64,000 nt of DNA from an uncultured Dysgonomonas sp. (GCF_900079725.1 NZ_LT599032.1:928948-992947), one strand, 5' to 3'; positions 44,090 through 52,995 are shown, numbered from the stretch's first letter. Numbers and translations are program-made. The notes: a model not told the origin generated them from the letters alone.

Positions 44090-44845
44090 TTACTGTCTAA
44101 TCCTTCTTCTGAATTCTGCACATACTATGGCTGTCGCTATCGCTACATTCAGCGACTCGGAAGTTGTATTTCCTTCAGGATAATTGGGTATGTAAAGTTT
44201 CCTTGTGATCCGCTTCTCTATATCGGGACGGATACCATTACCTTCATTACCCATTACAATAATACCGTGAGGAGCAATGTCCTGTTCGTATATGTTTTTA
44301 CCATCCAATAGCGTCCCGTAAACCGGGATGTGTTTATTATTATCCAGAAAACCGGCTAAATCGACATAATGGATAGTAACCCGTGCGAGTGCTCCCATTG
44401 TGGCCTGTACTACTTTCGGATTGTAAATATCGGCAGTATCGTGTGTACAAAATATATGTTTTATTCCATACCAATCGGCCAAACGGACTATCGTTCCCAG
44501 ATTACCGGGGTCTTGTATACCATCGAGAGCCAGTACGAGCTGATTATTAATATCGATAGCTTCCGGATGTTTCGGCTGATAGAAAACGGCAAGCACCTGT
44601 TGCGGATTTTGGAGAAAACTGGCTTGTGCGAGTTGGCTTTCATTCACTTCTATAACTTCTTCAATGTCTGTAATATCCAATTCAGATAAAAATCCGGGTA
44701 GTGCGACCAGTAGCTGACACTTCATACAGGGGAGTAAATCGCTCACCAGTTTATTACCCTCGGCTATGAAAGTTCCATATTCAGACCTGAATTTTTTCTC
44801 TTTCAGTGAACGGATATATTTTAATTTATTTTTGCTTAGACTCAT
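44090..44845 (-). CDS. SpoU/TrmH-family RNA 2'-O-methyltransferase
   Basis: 251 residues. An N-terminal substrate-binding domain (about 1-90, FIAEGNKLVSDLL) is followed by the knotted SPOUT catalytic domain with its three motifs: LDGIQDPGNLGTIVRLAD (about 107-124), VMGNEGNGI (about 197-205) and IPNYPEGNTTSESLNVAIA (about 218-236). It resembles 23S rRNA guanosine methyltransferases such as RlmB; the target base is not certain. It is divergent from tamL, an arrangement I believe is frequent in Bacteroidota. Confidence 0.9.
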   Translation of the reverse strand: MSLSKNKLKYIRSLKEKKFRSEYGTFIAEGNKLVSDLLPCMKCQLLVALPGFLSELDITDIEEVIEVNESQLAQASFLQNPQQVLAVFYQPKHPEAIDINNQLVLALDGIQDPGNLGTIVRLADWYGIKHIFCTHDTADIYNPKVVQATMGALARVTIHYVDLAGFLDNNKHIPVYGTLLDGKNIYEQDIAPHGIIVMGNEGNGIRPDIEKRITRKLYIPNYPEGNTTSESLNVAIATAIVCAEFRRRIRQ

Positions 44846-45035
44846 TTGTTTACATGTAATTCATAGACTGCCGACTGAAGCTATTGATACAATATTTTTT
44901 TATATCAGTCACCCAAATAGTTGAATGATACGACGCCTCCATATCCGACTCTTTTTCTTAAATTAAATAGTTTCTTGCAACAAAACTACAAAAAGAAACA
45001 ATTAAAACCCTAAATTTGTCGTTCATTTGATAAAT

Positions 45036-45086
45036 ACTAAGGTCACAGACCTGTTTATTACTATTGTATCTGCAACAGAAATAGTT
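45036..45086 (+). repeat. GGTCnnnGACC-type dispersed repeat, copy 5 (long form)
   Basis: ACTAAGGTCACAGACCTGTT opens a 51-base unit that also includes TGTATCTGCAACA and ends AATAGTT. It matches the reverse complement of 50736-50786 at 44 of 51 positions. It lies upstream of tamL. Confidence 0.85.
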
Positions 45087-45127
45087 GATACGACTAGGTA
45101 GTGTTGCTTTGAATACTGTCTTTTACT

Positions 45128-45135
45128 TATATTTG
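45128..45135 (+). promoter_or_regulatory. Candidate -7 element very close to the tamL start
   Basis: TATATTTG fits TAnnTTTG, with a GTTG 21 bases upstream (45103-45106). Only 11 bases separate it from the ATG at 45147, so the transcript would have almost no leader. Confidence 0.4.
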
Positions 45136-45146
45136 TTAGGTTGCCA

Positions 45147-47552
45147 ATGAGGTATAAAATAATAGCTTTTGCGCTTGTAGTTAGTTTTTGCGCCATTTTG
45201 ATTCAATCCTGTAGTTCCACCAAATTTGTCCCTGATGGAGAATATCTGCTGGAGAGTGCTACTGTAAAGAGCGATAAGAAGGTTATACCAACCTACGAAA
45301 TGGAGACATATATAAAGCAGAAGCCGAACTATAAGACTTTTTCCATCTTTAAATTACCCCTTTTTATATACAATCTTGCCGGGACGGATACCACCAAATG
45401 GATAAGCCGCACATTGATACATGCGGGTGACCCGCCGGTGCTTTACGATAGTTCAATGGTGCATCTGACCGTGAATAATCTGGAGAGGATAATGACAAAC
45501 AAAGGGTATTTGAATGCGGAAGTAGCCCCCATTATCGATTTGGATAAAAAGACGGCGAAGATAACGTATGATATAAAAGCCGGAGAGCCTTACCGAATCA
45601 GTGATTATAGAATAGATGTAAATGACAGTATCGTATCCAACCCGCTACTGATAGCGCCTCCATCACGTAAAAATGAGAATAAGGATGGTATGGTACGGCC
45701 TCCTCTGGGTATAGATTCTATACTGAGAAGAAATACCCTGGTAAAGAAAAATTCGATTTTCGATCTCGATATGCTTGATCAGGAAAGGGATCGTATCTCT
45801 TCCATTTTCAGGAGAGCGGGTTATTTTGCCTTTAATAAGGAATATATAGGTTTCGAAGCCGATACTACAATGGGGATAAACAATGTAGAATTGGATCTTA
45901 CCATATATCCTTTTGTTCAGGGAGGAAGTGGCGGCAGCCAGGTCACTTCTGTGCCACATCGCCAATACAGGGTAAAAGCGGTAGAGTTCTATGTTGATTA
46001 TAATCCTCTCGAAGATGGTAATCTGGGGCAATATCAGGAGACAACGGTGTATGAGAGAGGTGGTTATAAAATAAAATACGGACCCAGAGGGGAGTATATC
46101 AAGCCCAACGTCATCCTTAATAATTGCTATATTACACCCGGAAGCCTGTATAATGAAACACTGACAACGATGACATACAGTGCTTTATCGCAGCTGAAAA
46201 TTCTCAAAAATGTGAATATTGCCTGGGAAAATGATTCTACAGACTTACGTTGTATAATCACATGCGTACCGGATAAAAAACAAGGAATTTCAGCAGAAGT
46301 AGAAGGCACCAATTCGGGGGGATTCTTCGGTCTGGGTGCAGGAGTGGGTTATCTGCACCGGAACGCATTTAAAGGATCGGAGCTGTTTAGTGCCCGTTTG
46401 CGTGGTTCTTATGAAGCTATTACGCCTAATTTTTCCAGTTTTTATAAAAATTATTTTGAGATCGGGGGCGAAACTTCCCTTACGTTTCCCCGTTTTATGT
46501 TCCCATTCCTTAAGCGTGATTTCCGACGTAGTATACATGCTTCTACGCAATTCAACACGAGTTACACTTTCCAGCGAAGACCGAATTTTTTCACGCGTAC
46601 TGTTTTGTCGGGAGGAGTAAAATATATATGGCAGGATAGGCGATTGTCTTTGAACAGGCATGTATTCGATCTGATAGATATCAGTTATGTGCATTTGCCT
46701 AAAAGTTCATTAGATACTACATTTTACAATGAACTATCTGCAGCAGCGCAGCAATATAGCTTCAATGACCATTTTATTATGAGTATGGGATATACATTCT
46801 CTCGGTCAAATGTAGCCAGTCCTACCAGACGAAACCAACCTGTCTATTCATTACGTGCATCCATAGAAACGGCAGGGAATGTACTGGCCCTTGCCGCGGC
46901 TATCGCAAATGCAGAACCTAATGAGATGGGTTCCAAGCAGGTATTTGGAACTAATTTTGCCCAATATGTCAAGGGTACAGTCGATTATAGTAAGACATAT
47001 CAGGTAGATGAGAAGAATTCTTTTGCATGGCATGTAGGAGGGGGTATTGCCTATCCGTATGGAAACAGTGAACAGATACCTATACAGAAACGGTTCTTCT
47101 CCGGGGGGGCCAACAGTGTAAGAGGATGGTCGATCAGAGAATTGGGGCCAGGGTCGTACTATTTTAAACCATCAGAAACCGGAAATGAGAAAGACAACTT
47201 TTATTACCATTCGGGAGATATCCGTTTCGATGCCAGTCTGGAATATCGTAGCAAACTCTTCTGGGTACTGGAGCTGGGGGCTTTTGTCGATGCCGGAAAT
47301 ATATGGACTGTAAAGGAATATGAAAAACAGGAAGGAGGCCGTTTTAGACTAGATAAGTTTTATAAAGAAATAGCTGTTGCATGGGGACTTGGGCTCCGAT
47401 TCGACTTCGACTATGTCCTTATCCGTCTCGATTGCGGCTGGAAAGCATATGACCCGTCAGGTGATCCTAATACAAAGAGATGGCCAATTTCGGAACCTTT
47501 CAAAATCAGGAAGAATACAGCATGGCATATTGCAGTGGGGTATCCGTTCTGA
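45147..47552 (+). CDS. tamL: TamL-like lipidated BamA/TamA-family outer membrane protein
   Basis: 801 residues from the ATG at 45147; a TTG two codons earlier is also in frame. A lipobox (LIQSC, Cys about 22) makes it a lipoprotein, as in TamL of Bacteroidota. The N-terminal half has POTRA-type domains (about 30-370) and the C-terminal half a 16-stranded Omp85 barrel with the conserved RGW motif (SVRGWSIRELGPGSYY, about 650-665) and a terminal Phe. It should help insert or export outer membrane proteins or lipids, possibly with TamB, whose gene is not in this window. Confidence 0.88.
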   Translation: MRYKIIAFALVVSFCAILIQSCSSTKFVPDGEYLLESATVKSDKKVIPTYEMETYIKQKPNYKTFSIFKLPLFIYNLAGTDTTKWISRTLIHAGDPPVLYDSSMVHLTVNNLERIMTNKGYLNAEVAPIIDLDKKTAKITYDIKAGEPYRISDYRIDVNDSIVSNPLLIAPPSRKNENKDGMVRPPLGIDSILRRNTLVKKNSIFDLDMLDQERDRISSIFRRAGYFAFNKEYIGFEADTTMGINNVELDLTIYPFVQGGSGGSQVTSVPHRQYRVKAVEFYVDYNPLEDGNLGQYQETTVYERGGYKIKYGPRGEYIKPNVILNNCYITPGSLYNETLTTMTYSALSQLKILKNVNIAWENDSTDLRCIITCVPDKKQGISAEVEGTNSGGFFGLGAGVGYLHRNAFKGSELFSARLRGSYEAITPNFSSFYKNYFEIGGETSLTFPRFMFPFLKRDFRRSIHASTQFNTSYTFQRRPNFFTRTVLSGGVKYIWQDRRLSLNRHVFDLIDISYVHLPKSSLDTTFYNELSAAAQQYSFNDHFIMSMGYTFSRSNVASPTRRNQPVYSLRASIETAGNVLALAAAIANAEPNEMGSKQVFGTNFAQYVKGTVDYSKTYQVDEKNSFAWHVGGGIAYPYGNSEQIPIQKRFFSGGANSVRGWSIRELGPGSYYFKPSETGNEKDNFYYHSGDIRFDASLEYRSKLFWVLELGAFVDAGNIWTVKEYEKQEGGRFRLDKFYKEIAVAWGLGLRFDFDYVLIRLDCGWKAYDPSGDPNTKRWPISEPFKIRKNTAWHIAVGYPF

Positions 47553-47650
47553 TGCCGCCCTGCAAATGAGTGAAAGAAAGTATAACTACCTCTCCGCTTC
47601 TTTTAATTCTTTTTAGGCAATATGTTTTAACAAAGTTAGTTTATAAGACG

Positions 47651-47658
47651 TACATTTG
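47651..47658 (+). promoter_or_regulatory. Candidate -7 element for the TPR gene
   Basis: TACATTTG fits TAnnTTTG, 30 bases before the ATG at 47688. No clear -33 TTTG. Confidence 0.5.
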
Positions 47659-47687
47659 TTGATAAATAACTAAATGAATATCTATTG

Positions 47688-48509
47688 ATGAAAAAGATAC
47701 TCCTGCCCTTGTTTATTATTAGTCTTGCACTCAATCTGACAGCTCAGACATACGAAGATATGGTGAGCCGTGCCATGGACTATGTAGAGCAGAATGATTA
47801 TGCAGCTGCAGAGCAGGCTATGAAGGCCGCTTTGCGAAAGGAACCGACCAACCCCAATAATCCCATGCTGATGGTAAATCTGGGAACTATACAACGTAAT
47901 CTGGGAGAGCTCGACGAGGCTCTGATCTCATATAATGTCGCTATAGAGAAATACCCTGATGCGCCTTTCATCAGGCACAACAGGGCTGCACTTTATTGTG
48001 AGATGAACAAGTTCGACGATGCGCTGAAAGACTACAACACAATACTAGCAACCGATCCGAAAGATCTGGAAGCATTGTATCGTAGAGGATTGATTTATAT
48101 CAGTAATAGAAATCTTTTCGCGGCAGAAGAAGATTTTGAGAAAATTATAGAGTTATACCCCGAAAATCTGAACGGCAAAATGGGGATAGCAGCTATAAAG
48201 AAACGTAGATCGGAATGGAAAGAAGCCGAAGAAATGTATGCCGACCTCATTTATAGACATAAATCGAATGCCGATCTGTATTACAACCGTGCCGAATGTT
48301 ATTTGAGACTTAATAAACTGGCAAGTACAGAGAGCGACATAAAGAAAGCATTGGAACTTGGCTATGATGGTGCGCCTATCTATATTCTGAGGGGGCAACT
48401 AAGGTTGGCTCAATATGAGAAACGCTTAGCAAGGGAAGATTTTCTGAAGGCTAAAGAACTGGGTGCAGATGAAACTATTGTAGAGGATTTTTTACGGCTA
48501 TGCAAATAA
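47688..48509 (+). CDS. Secreted TPR-repeat protein
   Basis: 273 residues from the ATG at 47688 with a signal peptide (ISLALNLTAQ). The mature protein consists of about six tetratricopeptide repeats (for example AEQAMKAALRKEPTNPNNPM, ALISYNVAIEKYPDAPFIRHN and DALKDYNTILATDPKDLEAL), giving a helical scaffold for protein binding in the periplasm. Partner unknown. A weak 5-bp hairpin with a T5 run at 48512-48537 may end the transcript. Confidence 0.85.
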   Translation: MKKILLPLFIISLALNLTAQTYEDMVSRAMDYVEQNDYAAAEQAMKAALRKEPTNPNNPMLMVNLGTIQRNLGELDEALISYNVAIEKYPDAPFIRHNRAALYCEMNKFDDALKDYNTILATDPKDLEALYRRGLIYISNRNLFAAEEDFEKIIELYPENLNGKMGIAAIKKRRSEWKEAEEMYADLIYRHKSNADLYYNRAECYLRLNKLASTESDIKKALELGYDGAPIYILRGQLRLAQYEKRLAREDFLKAKELGADETIVEDFLRLCK

Positions 48510-48592
48510 ATAAGGATCAATTAGATTAGTCCTTTTTGTGACTCGACATAATCAGAATAAATTTAGCTTCTGCTCTCGCTACTTAAAATGTT

Positions 48593-49792
48593 CTATTTCC
48601 TTGATAGTGGCTTAACAATTATATAAGCCCAATATTTGCTGTTTTTGTTCACAGGGCAAAGAGGAAGATAGCCTTCGACTATCCTGTAATCTTTAAATAC
48701 AGCAGGATACTGTTCTTCCTTCAATTTGTGGCGATTAAATATTTCACCTTCTTCGGAACTGAACTCTAGATGATATCTGCCATCCGATAAGGGTGATATA
48801 TAATTCTCGAACAGACGGATTGCCAAGTATCCCATATTGTAACGCATATTTATCTCCAGGCAAGGGTGTATCTTATATCCACCCTCTTCTTTATATATGA
48901 GCATATCCACACCGATACAACCTTTGTAAACAAAAGCGTATCTCTCCCTTAAAATAGCGATTAGCTCTAGCTTGATTTTGTCCAGAAGGGCTAGAGGGAT
49001 ATTCGTCGTTAGCTCGTTTATGATATTCTCCTGGGAACCCAGATAATTTCCCTGATATGCACCTTTATTGGTGGTATAAAATAAAGAATATCCCGCAAAG
49101 TCGACACCTCCTTGTCCATCACAAATAAATTCCATAGCGAAATCAACCTGCTTGTCTAAAACGCTTTCGATGGATACACTGCCTTGCTTTTTTAGTATGC
49201 CATGCAATATTTGTCGTTCTGTTCGTGTCAGTCCTGTCGACGGAAGCCACAGTAAGCCCCGGCCTGATGAAGAATAAGGTGCTTTTGCCAATAATTGTAG
49301 AGGAGAACTATTTACAGCTTCTTCAATATCTTCGAGTTTGTCATAAAAATGTGGAGCGATATTTTTTGATATTTCGAGTATGTTTGCAATAATGTCTTTT
49401 AAACAATCGTTTGCAGCCTGCCTGCTATTAAGGTAGATGTATGCCTCATCCCATTCCGGTATTTTCAGGCCTATGCCATATCTTTTATTCAGTTCGCAGA
49501 AGTAATATATGGCCTGTGGTGATATTCCCCATAATGATACCTCCAGTTCTGGAAAATGAAGTAAACTTCCGGCAGTTATATGCTTAGGTAGTGACGGAAA
49601 ATATTCTAACAGAAATCGATAAAATTCGGTATCATTATTTTCGTCAATCAGGACAGGATCGCAGGCCGCACCGTACCATGCCGGAAGAAAAGACAATTCC
49701 TTTTGCATCGATACAATATTTGACGGTGCTGTATAATACGGTGAACCGTTTTTTACTGCAGTTTCGTGACCGGGATTGAAAAAGAGAAGCAT
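48593..49792 (-). CDS. Unknown protein with ATP-grasp-like features
   Basis: 399 residues from the ATG at 49792 (an in-frame TTG at 49798 is less likely). No signal peptide. The order of motifs looks like an ATP-grasp enzyme: KAPYSSSGRGL (about 190-200, like the flexible ATP loop), FICDGQGGVDFAGYSLFY, then GCIGVDMLIY and the metal site-like HPCLEINMRYNMG (about 317-330). ATP-grasp enzymes join a carboxylate to an amine or thiol. I cannot name the substrate and no pathway genes are adjacent. The N-terminal MLLFFNPGHETAV is characteristic and might help find relatives. Confidence 0.6.
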   Translation of the reverse strand: MLLFFNPGHETAVKNGSPYYTAPSNIVSMQKELSFLPAWYGAACDPVLIDENNDTEFYRFLLEYFPSLPKHITAGSLLHFPELEVSLWGISPQAIYYFCELNKRYGIGLKIPEWDEAYIYLNSRQAANDCLKDIIANILEISKNIAPHFYDKLEDIEEAVNSSPLQLLAKAPYSSSGRGLLWLPSTGLTRTERQILHGILKKQGSVSIESVLDKQVDFAMEFICDGQGGVDFAGYSLFYTTNKGAYQGNYLGSQENIINELTTNIPLALLDKIKLELIAILRERYAFVYKGCIGVDMLIYKEEGGYKIHPCLEINMRYNMGYLAIRLFENYISPLSDGRYHLEFSSEEGEIFNRHKLKEEQYPAVFKDYRIVEGYLPLCPVNKNSKYWAYIIVKPLSRK

Positions 49793-49803
49793 TTGCAATT
49801 AAT

Positions 49804-49830
49804 TTAAGGTCACAGACCTATTTATTATTC
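49804..49830 (+). repeat. GGTCnnnGACC-type dispersed repeat, copy 6
   Basis: TTAAGGTCACAGACCTATTT then ATTATT. It lies 12 bases upstream of the ATP-grasp-like gene (minus strand). Confidence 0.85.
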
Positions 49831-49983
49831 AAGAGAGTGAAACAACAGGAATCAACCATTGTTTTAGATTATATCATTAAGTTATATTCAAACTTAACGC
49901 TTGCAAAAATAGTGAATATCTTTGGAATCTCCGATTTATAAAAATGGTATAAACAATGTCAATATTAACATAATAATTATCTA

Positions 49984-50015
49984 TTTGACTTATTAGAAAT
50001 AAGGGTTTATATTTG
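49984..50015 (+). promoter_or_regulatory. Promoter of the peroxiredoxin gene
   Basis: TTTG (49984-49987), 20-base spacer and TATATTTG (50008-50015) match the Bacteroidota housekeeping promoter exactly, 43 bases before the ATG. This is the best promoter in the window. Confidence 0.8.
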
Positions 50016-50057
50016 TGTCAGAATTGAAAATAACTAACTTAAAAAAAATAAAAGATT

Positions 50058-50693
50058 ATGTCAGTATTAGTAGGAAAAAAAGCGCCTGTATTCAAGGCAA
50101 ATGCTGTGGTAAACGGTAACGAAATAGTAGAAGGCTTTTCATTGGAACAATTCAATGGTAAGAAATATGTTGTATTCTTTTTCTATCCGGCCGATTTTAC
50201 ATTTGTTTGTCCAACTGAGATCATTGCTTTTCAGGATAAAATAGCAGAATTCGAATCCCGTAATGTAGCCGTAGTTGGTGCTTCAACCGATTCAGCTTTT
50301 TCGCATTGGAAGTGGTTGCAAACAGAACAAAACGATGGCGGCATCAAAGGGGTTAAATATCCATTGGTTGCAGACCAGAGTTTAATGATATCTTCTGCAT
50401 ACGATGTATTGGCCGGTGCGTTCGATTATAACGATGAGGGTGAAGACGTATTTAATGGCGCTCCTCAGGCTTATCGCGGTCTTTTCCTTATCGATAAGGA
50501 CGGAGTAGTACGCCATCAGGTGGTAAATGATATGCCATTAGGCCGTAGCGTGGATGAAATTCTTCGCGTAATCGATGCCCTTCAGTTTACTGAAGAATAT
50601 GGCGAAGTTTGCCCTGCTAACTGGAAAAAAGGAGATAAAGCACTTAAGGCAACACAAGAAGGTATATCAGATTACTTATCTCACAAGCATTAA
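50058..50693 (+). CDS. Typical 2-Cys peroxiredoxin (Prx1/AhpC type)
   Basis: 211 residues. It reduces hydrogen peroxide and organic peroxides. The peroxidatic Cys lies in FYPADFTFVCPTE (about 42-54) and the resolving Cys in EVCPANW (about 187-193), with the usual C-terminal extension. No ahpF reductase gene is adjacent, so the electron donor is encoded elsewhere. The strong consensus promoter and a long terminator suggest high expression as a single gene. Confidence 0.95.
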   Translation: MSVLVGKKAPVFKANAVVNGNEIVEGFSLEQFNGKKYVVFFFYPADFTFVCPTEIIAFQDKIAEFESRNVAVVGASTDSAFSHWKWLQTEQNDGGIKGVKYPLVADQSLMISSAYDVLAGAFDYNDEGEDVFNGAPQAYRGLFLIDKDGVVRHQVVNDMPLGRSVDEILRVIDALQFTEEYGEVCPANWKKGDKALKATQEGISDYLSHKH

Positions 50694-50735
50694 GGATCAA
50701 TCTTATTAAGCTATAGGGCGTATTAATGCAACAAT

Positions 50736-50786
50736 AACTATTGTTGTTGCAGATACAGAACTAATAAATAGGTCTGAGACCTTAGT
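50736..50786 (-). repeat. GGTCnnnGACC-type dispersed repeat, copy 7 (long form)
   Basis: On the minus strand ACTAAGGTCTCAGACCTATT, TGTATCTGCAACA and AATAGTT follow in the same order and spacing as in the copy at 45036-45086; 44 of 51 bases agree. One end overlaps the 11-bp hairpin at 50728-50752. Confidence 0.85.
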
Positions 50787-50811
50787 GGAATATTTTTAGG
50801 TTAATTTAGTT

Positions 50812-50850
50812 CAGAAAGTCGTAATCTCCCGATTACGGCTTTCTGTTTTA
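50812..50850 (+). terminator. Intrinsic terminator after the peroxiredoxin gene
   Basis: A 15-bp stem with one G-U-type position (50812-50826 with 50831-50845), 4-base loop, then TTTTATTG. It lies 120 bases after the stop. Confidence 0.85.
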
Positions 50851-51001
50851 TTGATAGGTACTGATTTGAAAAGGATGCATATCTCATAACCTATTATTCC
50901 GGTTATCACAAAGCCGTTGAAATGAATGGATATTATCTGACGATCCATACAAATAAATAATTTCTATCTTTTATTAAGACTTTATTATGCTAACTATTCT
51001 G

Positions 51002-51009
51002 TACCTTTG
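51002..51009 (+). promoter_or_regulatory. Candidate -7 element of patB
   Basis: TACCTTTG fits TAnnTTTG, 28 bases before the GTG start at 51037. Confidence 0.5.
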
Positions 51010-51036
51010 CGGTTGCAAATTTAATATAACCGAATT

Positions 51037-52218
51037 GTGAAATATAATTTCGACCAGATAATCGACCGCAAAGGAACAAGTGCCCTCAAAACTGACGCAC
51101 TGGAGCCGCGCTATGGAAATCCCGATCTGATACCCCTATGGGTAGCCGATATGGACTTTTTGTCACCTCCGGCAGTAACAGAGGCTATTATAGAGCGGGC
51201 AAAACATGGTATATTTGGATATACCTGTCCGTCTCAGGCATATTACGATGCTATAATCAATTGGGTGGATAAGAAACACGACTGGAAAATAGAGCAGGAA
51301 TGGCTGACATTCATTCCCGGTATTGTCAAAGGAATTGCTTTTGTTATCGATTGCTTTACAACCAAAGACGATAAAGTGATTATACAGCCGCCTGTTTATC
51401 ATCCTTTCCGTATTATACCTACATTGCACCATCGGCCGGTGGCAGATAACCCATTGATATTGGAATCCGGACAGTATAGGATGGATCTGGAGGGATTGAA
51501 AAAGATGGTTGATCCGTCATATAAGGTACTTATTCTTTGCAATCCTCATAATCCCGGCGGACGGGTATGGACACGGCAGGAATTGGTTGATATAGCTGAA
51601 ATCTGTTATGATAATAATATCCTTGTTATCTCAGATGAGATCCATTCCGATTTGGCTTTTACTCCACATAAACATATTCCTTTTGCCAGTGTGTCAGACA
51701 AAGCTGCTCAAAACAGCATAACATTTATGGCGCCAAGTAAGACATTCAATATAGCAGGTATAGTAAGTTCCTACTCTATTATACCAAATAAGGATTTGAG
51801 AAATCGATTCAATGCTTATCTTTCTAGCAGTGAACTTGAAGAAGGACATATCTTTGCCTATCTTGCCGCACAGGCTGTTTATGAACATGGCGATGAGTGG
51901 CTTGCAGAGGCTAAGGACTATATCTGGAAAAACATCACTTTTGTAGATGAATACCTGAAAGAGAATATTCCTCTGATAAAGGTTATGCTACCGCAGGCTT
52001 CTTTCCTTGTTTGGCTCGATTGTAAAGAACTCGGGCTTCAGCAAAAAGAATTGGTTTCGCTATTTGTAAAGGATGCCAAATTGGCACTTAACGATGGAAC
52101 CATGTTCGGACAGGGAGGAGAAGGGTATATGCGCCTAAATGTGGGCACACCTTTGGCTAACATCCGGAAAGCGTTGGATAATCTTAAAAAGGCGATAGAT
52201 TCCAAACAAATAGGCTAA
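51037..52218 (+). CDS. patB: PatB/MalY-type cystathionine beta-lyase (PLP aminotransferase fold)
   Basis: 393 residues, starting with GTG at 51037 (MKYNFDQIIDRKGTSALKTD is the conserved opening of the family, so the start is firm). The PLP site is complete: Asn169 (NPHNPGG), Asp200 (ISDEIHSDL), and the Schiff-base Lys235 (APSKTFNIAG). These class I/II fold-type I enzymes cleave cystathionine or cysteine conjugates to homocysteine or H2S, ammonia and pyruvate. It is monocistronic as far as I can see. Confidence 0.92.
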   Translation: MKYNFDQIIDRKGTSALKTDALEPRYGNPDLIPLWVADMDFLSPPAVTEAIIERAKHGIFGYTCPSQAYYDAIINWVDKKHDWKIEQEWLTFIPGIVKGIAFVIDCFTTKDDKVIIQPPVYHPFRIIPTLHHRPVADNPLILESGQYRMDLEGLKKMVDPSYKVLILCNPHNPGGRVWTRQELVDIAEICYDNNILVISDEIHSDLAFTPHKHIPFASVSDKAAQNSITFMAPSKTFNIAGIVSSYSIIPNKDLRNRFNAYLSSSELEEGHIFAYLAAQAVYEHGDEWLAEAKDYIWKNITFVDEYLKENIPLIKVMLPQASFLVWLDCKELGLQQKELVSLFVKDAKLALNDGTMFGQGGEGYMRLNVGTPLANIRKALDNLKKAIDSKQIG

Positions 52219-52322
52219 GAAAGTTGTTTTAAAGCGAAATTAGGCACGATTGTTGTCATCAAAGAATAAACAAAAGAGTCTCAACAGACTTTGGTTATTA
52301 ATTAAACAAACAAATACTTAAA

Positions 52323-52940
52323 ATGAAAATTTCAACAAATAAGTTTGTTTCTTTATCTTATGATCTTAATGTAGGTGAAGGTGAAGAACGTGAACTAATG
52401 GAAAGAGCTACAGCTGAGACTCCACTTGAATTTATCTACGGAACAAACTCGATGCTTGAGGCTTTTGAAAAGAATCTGGACGGATTGACTGAGGGTGATT
52501 CCTTCGATTTCGTACTTACTCCGGACGAAGCATACGGTGAATACGATGATGATGCATTGGTAGACTTACCCCGCCATATATTTGAGCAAGACGGCAAATT
52601 AAACGAGGAAGTGATCTTCGAAGGTAATATGGTACCGATGATGGACTCGAATGGTAACCGCTTGAATGGCTCTGTGGTAGAAGTTAAGGAAGATGTTATC
52701 AAGATGGACTTCAACCACCCGTTAGCAGGTGAAACATTGAACTTCTCAGGTAAGGTTCTTAATGTCAGAGAATCTACTCCTGAAGAAATAGCTGCATTAT
52801 TTGCTCCTCAAGGCGGTTGCGGATGTGGTTCAGGTTGTGGATGCGGAGATGGCGAAGAAGACTCTTGCGGATGCGGTAGCCATGATGAGAAAGAAATGGC
52901 CGGCGGTTGCGGTTCAGGCTGTGGTTGCGGTGGACACTAA
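52323..52940 (+). CDS. slyD: SlyD-like FKBP peptidyl-prolyl isomerase with Cys-rich metal-binding tail
   Basis: 205 residues. The N-terminal domain (about 1-155) is FKBP/SlyD: FVSLSYDLNV, FIYGTNSMLEAFEKNL, the insert-in-flap chaperone domain (about 70-125) and a final GKVLNVRESTPEEI. The C-terminal 42 residues are Gly-rich with nine Cys and two His (CGCGSGC, CGCG repeats), as in SlyD, where the tail binds nickel and zinc. It would fold proteins and handle metals. The usual SlyD partner in hydrogenase assembly is not near. A strong terminator follows. Confidence 0.92.
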   Translation: MKISTNKFVSLSYDLNVGEGEERELMERATAETPLEFIYGTNSMLEAFEKNLDGLTEGDSFDFVLTPDEAYGEYDDDALVDLPRHIFEQDGKLNEEVIFEGNMVPMMDSNGNRLNGSVVEVKEDVIKMDFNHPLAGETLNFSGKVLNVRESTPEEIAALFAPQGGCGCGSGCGCGDGEEDSCGCGSHDEKEMAGGCGSGCGCGGH

Positions 52941-52963
52941 AATAAGATTTTGATATATAGAAG

Positions 52964-52995
52964 AGGACAGGTCTTAAGGCCTGTCCTTTTTATTT
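52964..52995 (+). terminator. Intrinsic terminator after slyD
   Basis: A hairpin with arms AGGACAGGTCTT (52964-52975) and AAGGCCTGTCCT (52976-52987), one G-U pair, followed by TTTTTATTT. Confidence 0.9.

Larger units (their letters stand above)
44846..45146. other. Divergent intergenic region of methyltransferase and tamL
   Basis: About 300 AT-rich bases that contain one long copy of the GGTCnnnGACC repeat (45036-45086) and the tamL -7 element at 45128. No RNA gene or terminator is seen. Confidence 0.6.
50694..51036. other. Intergenic region after the peroxiredoxin gene
   Basis: 343 bases. In order it holds an 11-bp hairpin without T tract (50728-50752), a long GGTCnnnGACC repeat copy (50736-50786), the real terminator (50812-50850) and the -7 element of the next gene (51002-51009). 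Nothing else is recognised. Confidence 0.7.

Noticed and set aside
50728-50752. First hairpin after the peroxiredoxin gene as its terminator
   Set aside because: It has an 11-bp stem but no T tract; the later hairpin at 50812-50850 has both.
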